Positions 62,866-64,000 of a DNA stretch of 64,000 nucleotides are shown one piece after another. The notes under the pieces were generated by a model. That model searched no databases. It was not told the origin of the DNA and was given only the letters and a program-made list of their open reading frames with translations. Location: positions 1 to 64,000 of the forward strand of contig NZ_LXEY01000018.1 of NCBI RefSeq assembly GCF_001657475.1, written 5' to 3'. The DNA comes from Enteractinococcus helveticum (GTDB lineage Bacteria > Actinomycetota > Actinomycetes > Actinomycetales > Micrococcaceae). Position 1 is the stretch's first letter; every line of letters begins with the position of its first letter. A program made the position numbers and the translations under genes.

Positions 62866-63792
62866 ATGACCACATCCAAACCACAGCGTCTCACGGTCGA
62901 AATACGCGATCGAGGTCGCGCAGACGCTGCTGTAGCCCTGGCAGCGGATATTTCGCGGACCAAAGCGGTTGAATGGATTCAACGCGGACTGGTGTCGATC
63001 AATGACGCAACCGCCGTAAAATCCACCAAAGTGCGTTCCGGTGATATTCTCACCATAAGTATTCCAGATGATCCCGACCCGCTTGAGGTGAAAGCAGAAC
63101 TCGTGCAAGACCTAATCGTCGTTGACGACGAAGTACACTACGTTGTCATTGATAAGCCAGTGGGAGTTGCGGCTCATCCGTCACAGGGTTGGCGTGGTCC
63201 CACCGTGGTTGGAGGTCTCGCTGCGCTGGGTATCGATGTGGCAACGTCTGGTCCGCCCGAGCGTCAAGGCATCGTGCAACGGCTAGACGTTGGAACATCG
63301 GGACTCATGGTGGTGGCCAAAACCGAAATTGCCTATAGCCGTCTGAAACAAGCTTTTCATGATCGCACCCCGACGCGGAACTATCATGCGATGCTCGAGG
63401 GGCTGCCAGATCCACTCAACGGTACGATCAATGCCCCCATCGATCGCATGCCTGGACACGAATGGCGTTTCGGCGTCGTCGAGGGTGGCAAAGAAGCGAT
63501 CACAGATTATGAAACTTTGGAATCGTTTGGCACCGCGACATTAGTTGATGTGCGGCTTCGGACCGGAAGAACCCACCAAATCCGGGTCCACTTTTCGGCG
63601 CTGAACCACCCGTTAGTGGGGGATCTCACCTATGGTGCAGATCCTAGGCTCGCGGCTGAACTTGGTCTGACGCGTCAGTGGTTACATGCCGTAGGGCTTG
63701 GGTTCCACCACCCGGTGACAGGTCAGGTCGTGACCTATACCGCGGATTACCCCATGGATCTGCAATACGCGCTCGACCGCCTAAGAGATTAA
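62866..63792 (+). CDS. RNA pseudouridine synthase, RluD/RluA family
   Basis: S4 domain (about 1-75: ALAADISRTKAVEWIQRGLVSIND) then the catalytic domain with GIVQRLDVGTSGLMVVAK, where Asp of RLD is catalytic; the usual HRLD reads QRLD. LRTGRTHQIRVHFSALNHPLVGD is the second family motif. It follows lspA by nine bases, the conserved order lspA-rluD. By family it would modify 23S rRNA positions 1911/1915/1917, which is inferred. Confidence 0.9.
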   Translation: MTTSKPQRLTVEIRDRGRADAAVALAADISRTKAVEWIQRGLVSINDATAVKSTKVRSGDILTISIPDDPDPLEVKAELVQDLIVVDDEVHYVVIDKPVGVAAHPSQGWRGPTVVGGLAALGIDVATSGPPERQGIVQRLDVGTSGLMVVAKTEIAYSRLKQAFHDRTPTRNYHAMLEGLPDPLNGTINAPIDRMPGHEWRFGVVEGGKEAITDYETLESFGTATLVDVRLRTGRTHQIRVHFSALNHPLVGDLTYGADPRLAAELGLTRQWLHAVGLGFHHPVTGQVVTYTADYPMDLQYALDRLRD

Positions 63793-63854
63793 TTATAGAA
63801 AACGACTAGACTATCTGACGCGAGTCAATCAACTATCCGGAGGTCGATCGATAG

Positions 63855-64000
63855 ATGGCTGGGGGCAGCGCCCAACGCGATGGTTTTGTTCACCTTCATA
63901 CGCACACTGAATATTCGATGCTCGATGGTGCTGCAAAACTTGATGAACTATTTGCCGAGGCGAATCGTATCGGTCAAGATGCTCTTGCCATAACCGATCA
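63855..64000 (+). CDS. dnaE: DNA polymerase III alpha subunit, N-terminal fragment
   Basis: The frame opens with MAGGSAQRDGFVHLHTHTE and continues YSMLDGAAKLDELFAEANRIG to the window end without a stop. The HLHTHTEYSMLDGA motif is the PHP domain start of DnaE. GGAGG lies 12 bases upstream, slightly far. The remaining roughly 1100 residues are outside the window. Confidence 0.9.
   Translation, partial: MAGGSAQRDGFVHLHTHTEYSMLDGAAKLDELFAEANRIGQDALAITD

Noticed and set aside
1-64000. CRISPR arrays, toxin-antitoxin pairs, phage defence or biosynthetic clusters
   Set aside because: Read on both strands, nothing with regular spacer repeats, toxin-antitoxin pairing or defence domains was seen; nearly all space is taken by known housekeeping genes.

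Overview
The window is chromosomal housekeeping DNA from an actinobacterium, most likely a member of the Micrococcales close to Micrococcaceae. The evidence is a mycothione reductase, a DivIVA/SepF/YggT division set with no FtsA or MinCD, a GarA-type FHA protein, a class II DAHP synthase beside a PknL-type kinase, and gene order that repeatedly matches what I recall of Mycobacterium tuberculosis. The MurE substrate loop reads DDDPHYED instead of the DNPR of diaminopimelate-adding enzymes, which points to lysine-type peptidoglycan. Base composition looks moderate for the phylum, judged by eye. Genus is not assigned; the Yaniella/Enteractinococcus area is a guess.

Layout. (a) 1-120: right end of an IS21-like insertion sequence with the last codons of an IstB-like protein. 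(b) 265-4213: two PLP aminotransferases and an ACT-domain malic enzyme, then about 850 bp with one candidate small gene and a hairpin. (c) 5063-19205: a long run of same-strand genes in the order TPR protein, HAD phosphatase, small protein, tlyA, nadK, recN, NUDIX, xerD, parA, scpA, scpB, rluB, tyrA, cmk, der. Many stops and starts overlap. (d) 19222-23905: apt, tRNA-Pro(GGG), the garA/ftsR/DUF151/merR block and an orphan ParA ATPase. (e) 24128-32319: pyruvate carboxylase, mycothione reductase, a FadD15-like acyl-CoA synthetase, a small membrane protein and an esterase. (f) 32460-42995: class II DAHP synthase, PknL-like kinase, a secreted six-LysM transglycosylase-like protein, an Rv2175c-family DNA-binding protein, a polyprenyl synthase, dinB, a DUF3040 protein and a large lipoprotein. 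(g) 43407-62175: a complete dcw cluster (mraZ, rsmH, ftsL-like, ftsI, murE, murF, mraY, murD, ftsW, murG, murC, ftsQ, ftsZ) followed by pgeF, sepF, yggT and divIVA. (h) 62293-64000: lspA, an RluD-like synthase and the start of dnaE.

How it works together. Blocks (f) and (g) supply lipid II synthesis (Mur enzymes, MraY, MurG), septal polymerisation (FtsW/FtsI), division-site assembly (FtsZ, SepF, FtsQ, FtsL-like), polar growth (DivIVA), and probable regulators: MraZ on its own promoter boxes, a PknL-like kinase with its known partner family Rv2175c, and an FtsR homologue in block (d). Block (c) joins DNA repair and segregation (RecN, XerD, ParA, ScpAB) with ribosome maturation (TlyA, RluB, Der). 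No clearly undescribed system is visible. The most informative oddities are nine genes with a TANNNT box 6-8 bp before the start codon and no Shine-Dalgarno (probable leaderless mRNAs), the near-identical LysM array, a lipoprotein with a second membrane anchor and long cytoplasmic tail, an Arg/Gly-rich TPR protein, and local losses from conserved gene order (pyrG, yggS).
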